This document shows positions 1 through 10,596 of a stretch of 64,000 bases of DNA, one piece after another (position 1 is the first letter of the stretch; each line of letters starts with the position of its first letter). The notes below the pieces were generated by a model, which did no database searches, was not told the DNA's origin, and saw nothing but the letters and a program-made list of their open reading frames with translations. The stretch is from Scalesia atractyloides (Eukaryota > Streptophyta > Magnoliopsida > Asterales > Asteraceae), in contig CAMTDV010000022.1 of NCBI GenBank assembly GCA_947069175.1, forward strand, positions 37,599,476 through 37,663,475, written 5' to 3'. Both the position numbers and the translations under genes were made by a program.

Positions 1-300
1 TGGTGAACCCCTTGTGTTCGACTATGTCATTCGTAGTATGCCAATTGAACTTAGATAACCACTTTTTTCCCATTGACCTCACACCAATGTAACTCGGGAG
101 TTTTGACATCATCATAGGAATGGATTGGTTAACCAAACACCATGCTGAGGTGATCTGTTTCGACAGGTTGTTCGTATACCTCTTTCGTCTGGCGAAACCT
201 TAGAAGTTCACGGAGAGAAAAGCTCTAGTAACCTAAAACTCATGACCTGTACCCATGCCCAAAAATACCTACGAAAGAATTATGTAAGCCTTCTTGGCAC
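1..300 (+). pseudogene. Element A protease, C-terminal fragment
   Basis: Codons at about 102-131 read as the typical gypsy protease segment ending in G-M-D-W-L, a conserved block some 60 residues after the active-site Asp. The catalytic D-T/S-G itself lies upstream of the window. The surrounding frame contains stops, and the flap region is not readable in a single frame. It leads directly into the pre-RT linker. The family role is to cleave Gag-Pol. Confidence 0.7.
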
Positions 301-1011
301 ATGATCGTAGAGGAAAAAGGCAAGGGTAAAACTATTCAGGACATCCCCGTTGTTCGGGAATATCCTGAAGTGTTTCCTGAAGAGCTACCTAGTTTACCCC
401 CAATTTGTCAAGTTGAGTTTTGTATTGACCTTGTAGCTGGTGCCAACCAGATTGCCAAATCTCCTTACCATCTTGCACCGCATGCAAGAGTTGTCAAAGC
501 AACTCCATAACTTTCAAACAAGGGATTCATTCGTTCGAGCTTTTCACCTTGGGGCGCTCCTGTCCTATTCATGGAAAAGAAGGATGTATCCTTCCGTATA
601 TGTATCGATTATCGTGAGCTCAACAGACTTACAATCAAAAATCGATATCCCCTACCTCGCATTGATGATCTCTTTGATCAGCTACAAGGTGCGACCTGCT
701 TTTCAAAGATTAATCTTCGTTCTGGGTATCATCAACTTCGTTTACTCGAAGAAGATATTCCCAAGACTTCTTTTCGCACTCCATACGGCCATTACGAGTT
801 CACTGACATGCCTTTTGGTTTGACAAATGCTCCTGCTGTCTTCATAGACTTAATGAATAGGGTTTGTAAACATTATTTAGACAAATTCATAATTGTTTTC
901 ATTGACAACATCCTCATTAATTCTAAGTCTCAAGCCGATCACGAACAACATCTCCGTCTAACGATGGAACTCCTGAAGAAAGAACATCTTTGCCAAATTC
1001 TCCAAGTGTGA
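301..1011 (+). pseudogene. Element A reverse transcriptase
   Basis: The linker before RT (301-510, with a D-I-P-V-V-x-E-Y-P-E-V-F-P-E-E-L-P-type block) is followed after a frameshift by RT motifs at 571-1011: R-I-C-I-D-Y-R-E-L-N, L-P-R-I-D-D-L-F-D-Q-L-Q-G and M-P-F-G-L-T-N-A-P. The catalytic box, normally F-I-D-D in gypsy RTs, reads F-I-D-N here, so the second metal-binding Asp is lost. RT copies element RNA into DNA; this copy cannot be active. Confidence 0.88.
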
Positions 1012-1014
1012 ATT

Positions 1015-1720
1015 TTGGCTAAAAGAAGTTCAATTTTTGGGATACATTGTAAACGAACAAGGTATACATGTAGATCCGCCAAAATCAGTACGATTAGGGA
1101 TTGGAGTTCACCTACTACTCCTACTGAAGTTCTTTCATTTCTTGGTCTTGCTGGATACTATCGACGATTCATCGTGAACTTTTCAAAGATCGCGGTTCCC
1201 CTCACCACTTTGACGCAGAAGAATAAACCTTTTGAGTGGGGACCCAAACAAGAGGAAGCCTTTCAAACACTAAAACAAAAACTCTGTAATGCTCCTCTTT
1301 TATCTTTACCTGACGGAAACGACGATTTCGTTGTCTATTGTGACGCATTAAACCTAGGCCTTGGTTGAGTTCTCATGCAAAGAGACGAAGTCATAGCCTA
1401 TGCATCAAGACAATTGCATGAGAAGAACTACACAACTCATGATCTTGAGTTAGGAGCCGTATTTTTTTCTCTTAAAATTTGGAGACACTACCTTTACGGT
1501 ACGAAATGTGTGGTTTTCACTGACCTCAAATGTCTCCAACACTATTAAATCACAAGGAGCTAAACATGAGAACGACGTTGGCTCGAACTTCTAAATGACT
1601 ACGACTGCGAGATTCGCTACCATCCTGGTAAGGCGAATGTTGTGGCTTATGCGCTTAGTCGTAAGAAACGTGTCAAACTTCATTGTGTTCAAGTTCAATC
1701 TGATATCCAGACATGTATCC
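1015..1720 (+). pseudogene. Element A RT connection and RNase H
   Basis: The frame at 1015-1368 carries the RT thumb/connection block around F-L-G-L-A-G-Y-Y-R-R-F-I, then the start of RNase H (V-V-Y-C-D-A). RNase H continues after an in-frame stop with the Y-A-S-R-Q-L and E-K-N-Y-T-T-H-D-L-E-L-G-A-V blocks near 1385-1460, and ends near the H-P-G-K-A-N-V block at about 1620-1640. RNase H removes the RNA strand during replication. Several stops mark it as a pseudogene. Confidence 0.82.
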
Positions 1721-1849
1721 TTTAAGCACAACTTACATGTGTGACCCAAAGCTTGTTAAAAAATGAGCGGCCACAAAATCTCGAACTTCAACTCGAAACA
1801 AAAGACAACGAATTACTCTACTACAAGAACCGTTTGTAGATTCCTAGTC

Positions 1850-2660
1850 AAGACAATCTCCGCACCTTATTAATGGACGAAGCTCATTAGTCTCATTATT
1901 CAATCCATCCTAGTGCAGACAAAATGCATAAGGATCTCCATACCCAGTATTGGTGGCCGGGTATGAAGAAGGACATTGCGTTGTATGTGTCTAAATGCCT
2001 AACTTGTCTTAAAGTTAAGGCAAAACATCAACGCCCATCTGGTTTTCTTGAGCAACCAGAAATACCAGTATGGAAGTGGGAGAACATTGTGATGGATCTC
2101 ATCACTACTACCGTGCACACCTAGAGGTCATGATGCCATTTGGGTAATCATTGATCGTCTAACAAAGTCATAACACTTTTTGGCAACTCGCGAGGACCTA
2201 TCTGCTGATAAATTCGCCAAGATCTACGTTGATGAGATTGGATCTCGTCATGGTGTTCCTTTGAACATCATATCTGATCGAGATGCTCGATTCTCATCTT
2301 GCTTTTGGAAGACCATGCAATCTGCCATGGGAATCAAACTCAATCTGAGCACTGCTTATCATTCTCAAACGGATGGACAATCTGAAAGGACCCAATTCAA
2401 ACACTGGAGGATATGCTTAGAGCATGTGTGATCGACTTTGGTGGTAGTTGGGATTCGCATCTACCATTGGTCGAATTCTCCTACAACAATAGTTATCACG
2501 GCAGCATCAATATGGCGTCTTTTGAAGCTCTATACGGTCAAAAATGTTGTTCACCTGTCTGCTGGAATGTGGCCGGTGAAGCTCAGCTCACTGGACCTGA
2601 ACTCTTCATGACAGAACAGACAATGTCAAGAAAATTCGCGATAACCTTCTGACAACTAGA
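1850..2660 (+). pseudogene. Element A integrase, zinc and catalytic domains
   Basis: The integrase zinc domain is visible around 1875-2010: a D-E-A-H segment, then Y-W-W-P-G-M and C-L-T-C. The catalytic core follows with M-D-L-I-T (first Asp), I-I-S-D-R-D-A-R-F (second Asp, about 2265-2290) and T-D-G-Q-S-E-R-T (Glu, about 2370-2390). One frameshift lies after the core Glu, where the frame resumes at 2413. A stop also falls between the zinc domain and the core, near 2120. Confidence 0.85.
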
Positions 2661-3140
2661 AGCCGTCAAAGAGTTATGCGGATAAACAACGCAAGCCCTT
2701 GGAATTCCAAGTTGGGGATCACGTTCTTGTCAAGGTATCCCCTTGGAAAAGGTGTGATTAGATTTGGAAAGAAAGGAAAACTTGCACCATGAGATATTGG
2801 ACCATTCAAGATCGTTGTGAGAATCGGAAATGTGGCCTACCGACTTGAGCTACCTCCTGAACTTGGGAATATTCACCCAAATTCCACGTGTCCAATTTGA
2901 AAAAGTGTTTAGCTGATACAAACCTCCACATTCCACTCGACGAAATTCACGTTGATGACATTATGCACTTTGTCGAGAAATCTATGGAGATATTGGACAG
3001 TGAAGTCAAAAACTTAAGCGTAGACGTATACTGATAGTTAAAGTTCGCTGAAATCCAAACGTGGCCCAAAATTTACTTGGGAATGAGAGGATCAGATGAA
3101 AGCAAAATATCCACATCTGTTTTCACAAAGTTTCCTCTAA
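2660..3140 (+). pseudogene. Element A integrase C-terminus and decayed chromodomain
   Basis: Relics of the GPF/Y module (G-x-x-x-L-V-K-V-S-P-W-K-type block at about 2710-2760, G-P-F near 2800) and the V-H-P-x-F-H-V-S-N-L-K-K-C block at about 2870-2910 are readable in shifting frames. A weak chromodomain-like stretch (D-E-I-H-V-D-D, then E-V-K) follows at about 2940-3110. In chromoviruses this domain directs insertion by binding chromatin marks. Frameshifts are frequent. Confidence 0.65.
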
Positions 3141-3692
3141 TTAAATTTCTTGACGAAATTTCCAAAAGTAGAGGAGACTGTGACATTTGTGCCTTTTCAA
3201 TCATTGCACAATTAAAAACAATTTCGTATTCAATGAAACCCTGTGTTTTATTTCCAAATATTTTTGTATTTAATAAAATCTTGTATTTTATTGATGAGAA
3301 TGCAAACATGTCAATTGTTGCAGAATTTCGATCATTTTAATGTTCATTAAAGCGTTTTACGCATTTTTGCGAAACACGTAACCGTACAACCAAACGAACC
3401 GACATCCATGACTTTTTTGGGCATAGTCCAAGTTATACATGTCTTAACACCTTTATAAAACCTAAATATTAGGTTAAAGTGGTTAAAATGGGAAACAACT
3501 GAAAATACAAGTCCAATGGCCAAAAATGTCAAAACATAATAAATATTTTTGCTTCTTCACCAAGTTTGCCACCTATCTCCAATTTTTGACACCTAGCACT
3601 CACGTTGCCACACTTAGTACGGTGTTGACACATGTTAGGACACTAATCCACACTTGAGGACACTTGTCATCACCTCCTTAATCCTAAAATAC

Positions 3693-3700
3693 TATAAATA
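3693..3700 (+). promoter_or_regulatory. TATA box in element A LTR
   Basis: TATAAATA lies about 515 bp into the LTR, between an upstream stretch with repeated GACAC-type words and a downstream pyrimidine-rich stretch. This fits the Pol II promoter of the LTR at the U3/R border. Assignment rests on sequence and position only. Confidence 0.55.
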
Positions 3701-4787
3701 CCCCATGATTCTTCCATTTTTTTCACACCACTTCAAAACACTTTAAAGCAAAGTTGAAGTTCTTCTTTCTATCCTTCTTAAAGCTTGTTTCCAGCCTTTG
3801 GAAGCCTCCTATATTGAGTTCCAAAAGTATTCTTTAACACGAGTAAGTACTCTTCCTAGTTCTTTCATTAATTTAGCTATTTTGAGCTAAAAGTCGGACA
3901 ATATGGCTTCCTGATTGACTTTTGGTTCTGACCATATTTGGTCAAGTCAAAGTTCAATTGGACTTTGCAACGTGATCGTAATCACGAAGGTTATAGTCCC
4001 TAGCGATTTCACCTTCTGATTACCACGTTTACTAGTCGAAGTGATGAGTCAAAGTTTCAATCAAAAATGCGCATGATGTGCATTTTTTTACGAAACTATT
4101 TTCGGGTATCAAAACACCAAGTTTTGATACCAAATCAGTTTTATAAACTTATTTAGACATAATTTTTACATGTCTAACTCGTCACTTCTAGTTTAGTGCT
4201 TATTTAGGGTCGTAAGTCGAGAAGTCTTGACCACCGCTTTGACTTTCGAATCCGACCCGTTTGGTCAATCTTAGGATCCGACCAAACACATATTTGTGAC
4301 CATAGTTGTATAGGGAATAACCTACTGAGGTTATACCTTATGGTCACATAATTTGGTTAGTGTTATGATAAGTTACTTCTATGTTCTTAAAAAATGATGA
4401 CCAAAATGCCCTTTTGCGCACAAATCCATTTTAAACACATGTAATCAAATTTTTAACATATAAAATGATGTTACAACATTTTCAAACGTGTTTGGGGCAT
4501 TTAAGACTTATCATAGGACGATCACGCGTTTACGCTAATGACCCGTTAATGTAGCATAAACTACCTTAACGAGTCATAATGTGTCAAAAGCACTTAGGAT
4601 CCTTTCCAAATCAGTTTAAGTTTGGTAAACCATATCACATGAGTTTCAACACTCGTTTGGTTTATAAGACTTCATTCTATCTGATCTCCCATTTGTAGTC
4701 CCGACACGCTAACATATTTATCTGAAACATTAGGACACGTTTGAGATTTGTTTATTCCGTTGATCAAGAACACTTTCACAATCCCAA

Positions 4788-5160
4788 GTCAGTACATAGC
4801 CCACTCTCTTTTACGTTTTCAAATATTTTTGGTGTGATTAATATGTGCCTATAATTATTTTCAAATTTTCAAAACAATATACATGGTTTATGTATAAAAA
4901 AATGATTTTCAAAGTGAGTACATAGCTCCCCCTCTTTTACATTTTCAAATGTTTTGGGGTGATACATATGTGCCAATAACTATTTTCAAAATTTCAAAAC
5001 AATATACATGGTTTATGTATACAAAAATGATTTTCAAAGTGAGTACATAGTTCCCCTCTTTTACGTTTTGCAAATGTTTTGGGGTGACTCATATGTGCTA
5101 AATCGTTTTCAAGTTTTCAAAAACAATGTCTATGGTTTATATATAAAACAATACGATTTC
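4788..5160 (+). repeat. Tandem repeat of about 125 bp, three copies, in element A LTR
   Basis: Three successive units start with GTSAGTACATAG at 4788, 4914 and 5039, giving periods of 126 and 125 bp. Each unit carries a C/T-rich block with CTCTTTTAC, a TTTTCAAA-type block, and the word ACATGGTTTATGTATA, diverged in the third copy. The copies differ by scattered substitutions, so the duplication is not very recent. Confidence 0.85.
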
Positions 5161-6124
5161 AATAATGTGAACAACTTGTTGATGCGTTATCCATAACACG
5201 AATGACATTCATTAGCTTTGGTCGAGCCGACCAGTAGTATGTTATGGTACCATAGGACTGACAATCCCATTATTGGACTGTTCACTGGATTTGGTGGAAG
5301 TTTGGGTAATGACAACAATTGTTTCTGATTAACAAATAATTTGTTGATTTGTTAGTCTAGTTAAAGAGACCCTTTGGTGGTCTATTAAAAATACCCTTTG
5401 GTGATATAGTCAACACAGGTTTGAACGTCTTCATTAAAGACGATCAAAAGTTTTCACAATTAAAAACATGGACGATTTTGTTATGACATGGACAATTGGC
5501 TTATGACACGAATCATTGATTTATAATACAGACAAATGGTTTATAACATGGATAAATGGTTTTGAACAATGTCACGCAATGATTTTCATTTAAAGATATA
5601 AACCATACGAAGTTTTCTTTTGAATCAATCTATTACAAGTTTATTTTACAAAAGAAACGTTTTGGTCAAGATTCATGGCTACAAGGTTTTCACAACTCTA
5701 ACCAACTTGTTTTAGTTGGTTAATTGTATTGCAATACAAACACTTTTGATACGAGGTTTTTACTTAACGACTCTTGTAGTCGAACGAGGTGTTGTAATAT
5801 GTATATAAAGCCACGAATTTGACACACTCACAAAACCTATGTACTCGCCGACATTTTATGCTGACTCTCTTTTCACATATGTTTCAGGAGTCAATGCTTG
5901 ATAATATGATGTATGCTTCACGTAGGAATGGATGTGGGCCTTAGTGACTTAAAACATGAAAGGCATTTATTTATGTGTTATTCTTGTTTATCCCAAGACA
6001 ATGTAAACATTTAACTTAATAAAACAAAATTTTAAATTCCATGAGTTGTGAAACAATAGTTCTATGACATGACTCCCCGACGTTTCCGCCGAGGTTCGTT
6101 GTTTTACACGGTCGGGGTGTTACA

Positions 6125-6436
6125 GTACGAAGGTAACCTGATTCACTTCGTACGAAGTGAAGGTAACCTCGTTCGAAGAGACTCTATCCTCGCACAAAGA
6201 TAATGTCTTTCCTATTAATAGGTGTGTTGAAGTTTGAGTCTGAAATGTTGTTTGTTTGACTGTACGGCGTAGCTTTGTCCAAGTGTTCTGTCGATTGTAA
6301 ACGTTAATCAATATTAATCAGATAAACAGTTTAGAAAGTAAATCTTGATCTTGTCACTTGTTAATATGAATTCCGCGCATATTAAACTAGGCAAACAGAT
6401 TAGGACCTGAGCTTATCATATGAGCGATTCCTCACA
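6125..6436 (+). repeat. Element C 5' LTR, 3' portion
   Basis: The segment between the end of gypsy LTR A and the primer-binding site ends with CTCACA, consistent with an LTR 3' end. It contains a TATTAATAG box near 6213 and a perfect 20-bp palindrome at 6142-6161 (TTCACTTCGT and its inverse). The left part of this LTR is on the other side of element A, outside the window. Confidence 0.7.
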
Positions 6437-6438
6437 AG

Positions 6439-6450
6439 TGGTATCAAAGC
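6439..6450 (+). other. Primer-binding site of element C
   Basis: TGGTATCAAAGC matches, with one change, the TGGTATCAGAGC site complementary to the 3' end of plant initiator tRNA-Met, the usual primer of these elements. It lies 2 bp after the LTR end. Confidence 0.85.
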
Positions 6451-6957
6451 TTGGAGGCCTGATCTCAACACTTGTCATCAAGATTCTACTTCTTCTTCTA
6501 CTCATTTTTCATCGTTTTATCATTTCCTTGACATTGGATGGGCAAAATGGACTGAATTTTTCCAGGACTGTTTAAAATTGACTAATAACAAACCGTTGAA
6601 AATCAAACCTTAATTCAACAAGAATCATGATAAAAATAGCAAAAAATGTGAAAATCTGAAGTTTACCTTCGCACTATCCAAAAGTCACTTTGCCCGAACA
6701 TAAATTTCACGTCGTACTAAGTGAATATTTGTTGTAAAAGAAAATTTACCTTTGCATGAAGAGTAAACTCACTTCGCACGAAGTGAAACTATTGCAATGT
6801 TAAGAATTTATCTTCGCACGAAGATAAATCTCAATTTGGTAATATTACTTTGCACGAAGTGAACTTCAGTTGTTTTTGTGATTTTACTTCGTTCCAGGTC
6901 ACTTGGTACAAAAGTCCACTTCACACGAAGCAAGTTTTCAACAAATTTTCGAAAAGA
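6451..6957 (+). other. Leader of element C with palindrome array
   Basis: The non-coding leader between the primer-binding site and gag holds many copies of a CTTCGNACGAAG palindrome at about 6660-6930. The best copies have perfect arms of 7 to 11 bp, for example CACTTCG-CA-CGAAGTG at 6772-6787 and a 24-bp copy at 6806-6829 with 11-bp arms (ATTTATCTTCG and its inverse). The flanks differ between copies but stay complementary. Confidence 0.75.
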
Positions 6958-7248
6958 AATGGAGATCAAATTCTTCAATGCGTTCGCATCATCAGCAGCT
7001 TCAACAACGGTAGCGACACATAACGTAAATCTGGAAAATGAGATGGCGACGTTGACTAAACCCTCGAAGCTCATGTGCTTAGAAGATTATTATGGTTGGA
7101 ATGAAAGATTTGTCAATTAGGTTCAAGCAAACTATTTTGATAGTTGGTACGCAATCAAGGAAAGTATGTTGCACCAGTTGGAGAGAACGGGTTAAAGAAG
7201 ACATGACACAATTCACGACACAAGAGAAAGACAAGTTTGTTTGAGAAA
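6958..7248 (+). pseudogene. Element C gag, N-terminal part
   Basis: The frame reads into a copia Gag start with K-P-S-K-L-M-C-L-E-D-Y-Y-G-W at about 7060-7100, matching the K-P-x-K-L-x-x-x-E-D-Y-x-x-W block of Sirevirus Gag. A stop replaces the W of the next W-V-Q block near 7119, and another stop follows before 7249. An ATG at 6960 or 7042 could be the original start; the second sits immediately before the conserved block. Confidence 0.75.
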
Positions 7249-7706
7249 TGTCAACGGGGGATCGGCTCCTCCATGAGCTACCGGTCTGATCTAACTCAGC
7301 TAGCAGAGGCGGAATTCATTGCTAGAGAGGATGACAAACGAACCAGAAAGATCTTACTGTTTAAATGCTCTGAATATATTGATTGACGTGCAAAGTACAA
7401 GGCAAGTAAACAAATCAGCAGCGCTTTGCCGTACCAACTGAACTAACATCCTAGCTCTGACACAACACTCGTCTATTTATAGGTCGACATGACTCGCACT
7501 GGAGTGTGTGAAACATAGAATGTGACTTGTGCGAGTGATTGCCTTGTACGAGTGACAGAGTGTCACTCGTACAAGTCAATTGACTCACTCGTACGAGTCT
7601 CTACAAAGCATATAAAATAAACAATAACATTTATACAAATGACGTTTAAGCCCTATATACAATATGGACATATCCAGACGTAGGCAATAGACACAATTCA
7701 CTAACA
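7249..7706 (-). repeat. Element D 3' LTR (458 bp)
   Basis: On the + strand it starts TGTCAACGGGGGATCGG and ends CTAACA; on the minus strand it follows a purine tract CCAAGGGAGAG at about 7707-7718. The start matches the right-hand copy at 18553. It carries TATA at 7473-7483 (minus) and a cluster of TCGTACGA motifs at about 7490-7600, including a perfect 15-bp-arm inverted repeat (CTTGTACGAGTGACA, 3-bp loop) at 7543-7575 and a 12-bp palindrome ACTCGTACGAGT at 7587-7598. Confidence 0.9.
7473..7483 (-). promoter_or_regulatory. TATA box in element D LTR
   Basis: On the minus strand this reads CCTATAAATAG, a canonical plant TATA box, downstream of the TCGTACGA motif cluster within the LTR. Position about half-way through the LTR fits a U3/R border. 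Confidence 0.6.
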
Positions 7707-7938
7707 AACTCTCCCTTGGATGTTGCCGCAGTCTGGATAGTCTTCAAAAAATATTCATACGATTTGACGCTTAACAACCAAAAAACCTCTTCGGTGGCTT
7801 GTGACGCTCCTCAAAAGCAATTGGTGTTTGATCTGTTGGAGAGGTCGGTTCACTGTATTGCCAAACCAGAAACTTCTTACTTAACAATCCTAGCTTCTTT
7901 TCTTTCCTTCTTCTTTTGCTTGGTTTTTCTAGCTTCCT

Positions 7939-10596
7939 CTAAGATGTGTTCCATGCCGATCCGGAATGTATGTCACTAGCGAAACAGACATTAGCAATCT
8001 TTGAACATCTTGGAGGAACACATCTTTGATCGGCGCCTAACATTTCGACAATCTCTTCCTTAGAATAGCTGTGAATAAATTCTCTCTCCTCTACATAATG
8101 CTTAAGATAAAAGATCTTTTGTTTCGGCACAACAGGATCGGTAGATGTATCAATTACCGAGAAGATTCCTGCTTGCTGAGCATCAGAAGGACCTTCAGTT
8201 CTGTCCTTATCACCTTCCTCAGTTGTTTGGTTCGCGGAGTCGTCAAGATACACTGAATAATCAACCTCTTCATTCAAACCAGAATTGGTTACACGAATAC
8301 CAACACCTCCTACATTATCATCATCATCACCCTTATCAGAATCCTAATCAGAATCACCAACATCATCTAAATCTTCATCTTCTTTCTCAGCATCTTCCTC
8401 AAAATTTTCAACAACTTTCTCAATCTCTTTTTCTTCAAAAGCCATTCGCGGTGTCTCGAAGATAGATCTGACATATAAATCTCCCCATCCTTAGGCTTCC
8501 CTATCAGCACAAACTTGTTTGACACTTGATAGAACACGATATCTATGATAACTGCGCAGATTCAGCTTCTAGCACAGTTTCGACATTCATGGGATCCTCT
8601 ACCACTATCTCTTTATCTTTGCCTTGCGCGTCTGATAGTTCTTTAGCAAGACGTTCTCTTTCAGCAACACGTTCTCTAGCCTCTGCGCGTTCAGTCTCAT
8701 CAATCTCCATAGCTATATTCACTCCTAGCTTTTTTCGTTAGAATTTTCTCAAACATATTCATTCTTCTATCACTTTGGAGCCTTTCCTCTTCGTATTCAG
8801 CCATTCGGAGTCGTAAACGTTCATTCTCTGACACTATACTTGCGAGCATAGCTTCTAACTGCTGTTATCTTCATTTAACAGATTAATCTGCTCCTGTAAT
8901 TCCGCAATTTTGACCGTGTTCAACAAGACTTGTTTCTATAGTTCGTTAACACGCGGGTCGTCGAACATGTCTATCGCAAAGTCTTCACCCCCTGGAATGT
9001 CTCGAAAATAAAAGTTGCAATCAAAATGAGACTGGGGTTGCGAAGTATGCGGTGGCGGCTGCGGTGTAGCCTGTAGTGGTGTTGGTTGTGGTGGCTGCTG
9101 AGGTGCTTGCTATTGTGGCAGATTAGATCGACGTGGTAGCGATTGTGGTATCTGAGAAGTAGACTGATGAACTGGTGATGACGTAATCGGTTCAACAACA
9201 ACCTCTTTTTCGATCGTCGGCTCTTCTACTTTCTCTTTGGATTTAACAGTAAGAGACTCAGAAGTTCTAGCTGCTTGGCGCTTGAAACGATGTGTCTTTT
9301 TCTTTTTTGGTGTGCGTACAGGAGTACTATCGTCTGAACCCGAAGGTATATACGTAGTATCATCCTCACCTACCGCTTTTTTCTTTTTCTCTTCAGCTTT
9401 TCTCTTTTTCTCAGCAGTCGCTTTGCTTCTATCTTTTTGGCTCTCTTTGTTTCTCCTGCTCTTCTATTTTCAGAATTAGTGCTAGAAGACGATGCATCTT
9501 CAGCCACTTTCTCTCCACCAAATGCTTGTCTTTCAATGTCTGCAGCAATATCTTCAATATTTTCTTCGATTTCTGGTTCATCTCGTAACCCATAACTTTC
9601 TGCTACTTGCTTTTTCTTTTATGTTATAGAAGTAGAAGATGTTGCGGTCACTTTTCTCGTTGAACTCTTTTCTCCATCTTAATAATCCAAGAACTACGCT
9701 TAGCAACAAATCCGTCTAGCACATTCAACTCCTCATTCTCATCCTCACTCTCTTCTTTCCTCCATTTTCCCGCAGCCTGAGCAATGTAATCTTTATCAAC
9801 AATAGCACCAAAAAACGGCTTAGCAGTTGGGAATGTCTTCAAATGTAAATTCATCTTCTTGAGAGTCGAGACATCCATATGTTCAAGCTTTAACACATCA
9901 TCATTTTTCTTCTTTAAGTTCGGGTGCAAGTGATCTAACAGCATCTGTATAAACTGTGGATAATGCAGGAACTTTTCCCTCTGTATGTTCTGAACCATCT
10001 GTGTAAATATAACCTTTGAAAAGTTATATGGCAGATTAAGAACCAATGCAGTAATCATACACATTTGATAATCGACCAAATCATCAAACACTCATTTGTG
10101 ATGACTTAATGCATGAACAACAACGTGAGCTAGATAACAAAATGGCGCATTGAGGTTTCCTTTCTTGAACTGCGTGGCGTTTACAAATCCAGCATATCCC
10201 ATTAGGTAAAAACAACCTTTCACCATGTACTCGGAAAATCCGGTAGGATCGTCTGCATTATCCTTGAAATCCAAAACCTTCCGGGATCTTTACCTGTATA
10301 TCCTTGTCATCTATCTTCACAGCCAAAACTCTTGCATTCTCTTTAGCATTAAACTCTTCTGTGTTCCAAAAATATTCGACATTCGATCTGTATGCTGTAT
10401 GACGATCAGTAAGCGCTTTGGTAATCGGGATTCGGCTCAGAAAATCTAACACATCATGATAAGAAACAATCTCCAGAATAAATTCGTCCAACAAACAACA
10501 AATATTGTGGAACGGATAAAAAGACGTTTTCTTGACCTCTACACAAAGAGAATTCAAACCGTTAGAAAAGTTTTCAAAATTTTTCAACTTACACAA
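7939..10596 (-). pseudogene. Element D envelope-like (3' extra) region
   Basis: Minus-strand frames at 10596-10258, 10274-10092 and 10091-9648 form a globular part with the block F-L-S-R-I-P-I-T-K-A-L-T-D-R-H-T-A-Y and later V-K-G-C-F-Y-L-M-G-Y-A-G-F. A lysine/glutamate segment follows. Further on, about 8760-9240 holds a Gln/Pro-rich stretch and likely coiled coil, and 8277-7939 an acidic tail with V-Y-L-D-D-S-A-N-Q. The same architecture is seen in element E. Such ORFs after pol are called envelope-like in Sireviruses, but I see no clear signal peptide or membrane anchor here, so the function is unknown. Frameshifts and stops break it. Confidence 0.75.

Larger units (their letters stand above)
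1..6124 (+). mobile_element. Element A: 5'-truncated Ty3/gypsy chromovirus (Tekay-like)
   Basis: The window opens inside the protease of a gypsy element and runs through reverse transcriptase, RNase H, integrase, a decayed chromodomain and a complete 3' LTR. This domain order with integrase after RNase H is diagnostic of Ty3/gypsy, and the chromodomain tail plus long LTR suggest the Tekay/Del clade. The element is dead: several frameshifts and stops break pol, and the second catalytic aspartate of RT is replaced. The 3' LTR ends at 6124, and the next bases are a copia LTR, so A was inserted into the 5' LTR of element C. Its 5' LTR and 5' target duplication lie outside the window. Confidence 0.9.
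3179..6124 (+). repeat. Element A 3' LTR (about 2.95 kb)
   Basis: The LTR begins with TGTGACATTTG at 3179, just after the pol relics, and ends with GGTCGGGGTGTTACA at 6124, giving the usual TG...CA ends. Its start and end resemble those of the solo LTR at 55551-58294, including a terminal CCCCGAC...GTCGGGG inverted repeat at about 6074-6117. It contains a TATA box and an internal tandem repeat. The stretch has no coding capacity; short open frames inside it have no recognisable motif. Confidence 0.85.
6125..7248 (+). mobile_element. Element C, 5' part: Ty1/copia (Sirevirus/Maximus-like)
   Basis: This segment holds a truncated copia 5' LTR, a primer-binding site, an untranslated leader and the start of gag, then stops at 7249 where minus-strand element D begins. 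The gag sense resumes near 30458 on the same strand, with only about 90 bp of gag missing between the two parts by comparison with the family. I therefore treat 6125-7248 and 30458-34755 as one copia element split by later insertions. Confidence 0.75.

Noticed and set aside
7490..7600. CRISPR-like or satellite array
   Set aside because: Motifs are short, palindromic and irregularly spaced, in LTRs and spacers of a plant element; there are no spacers of constant length.
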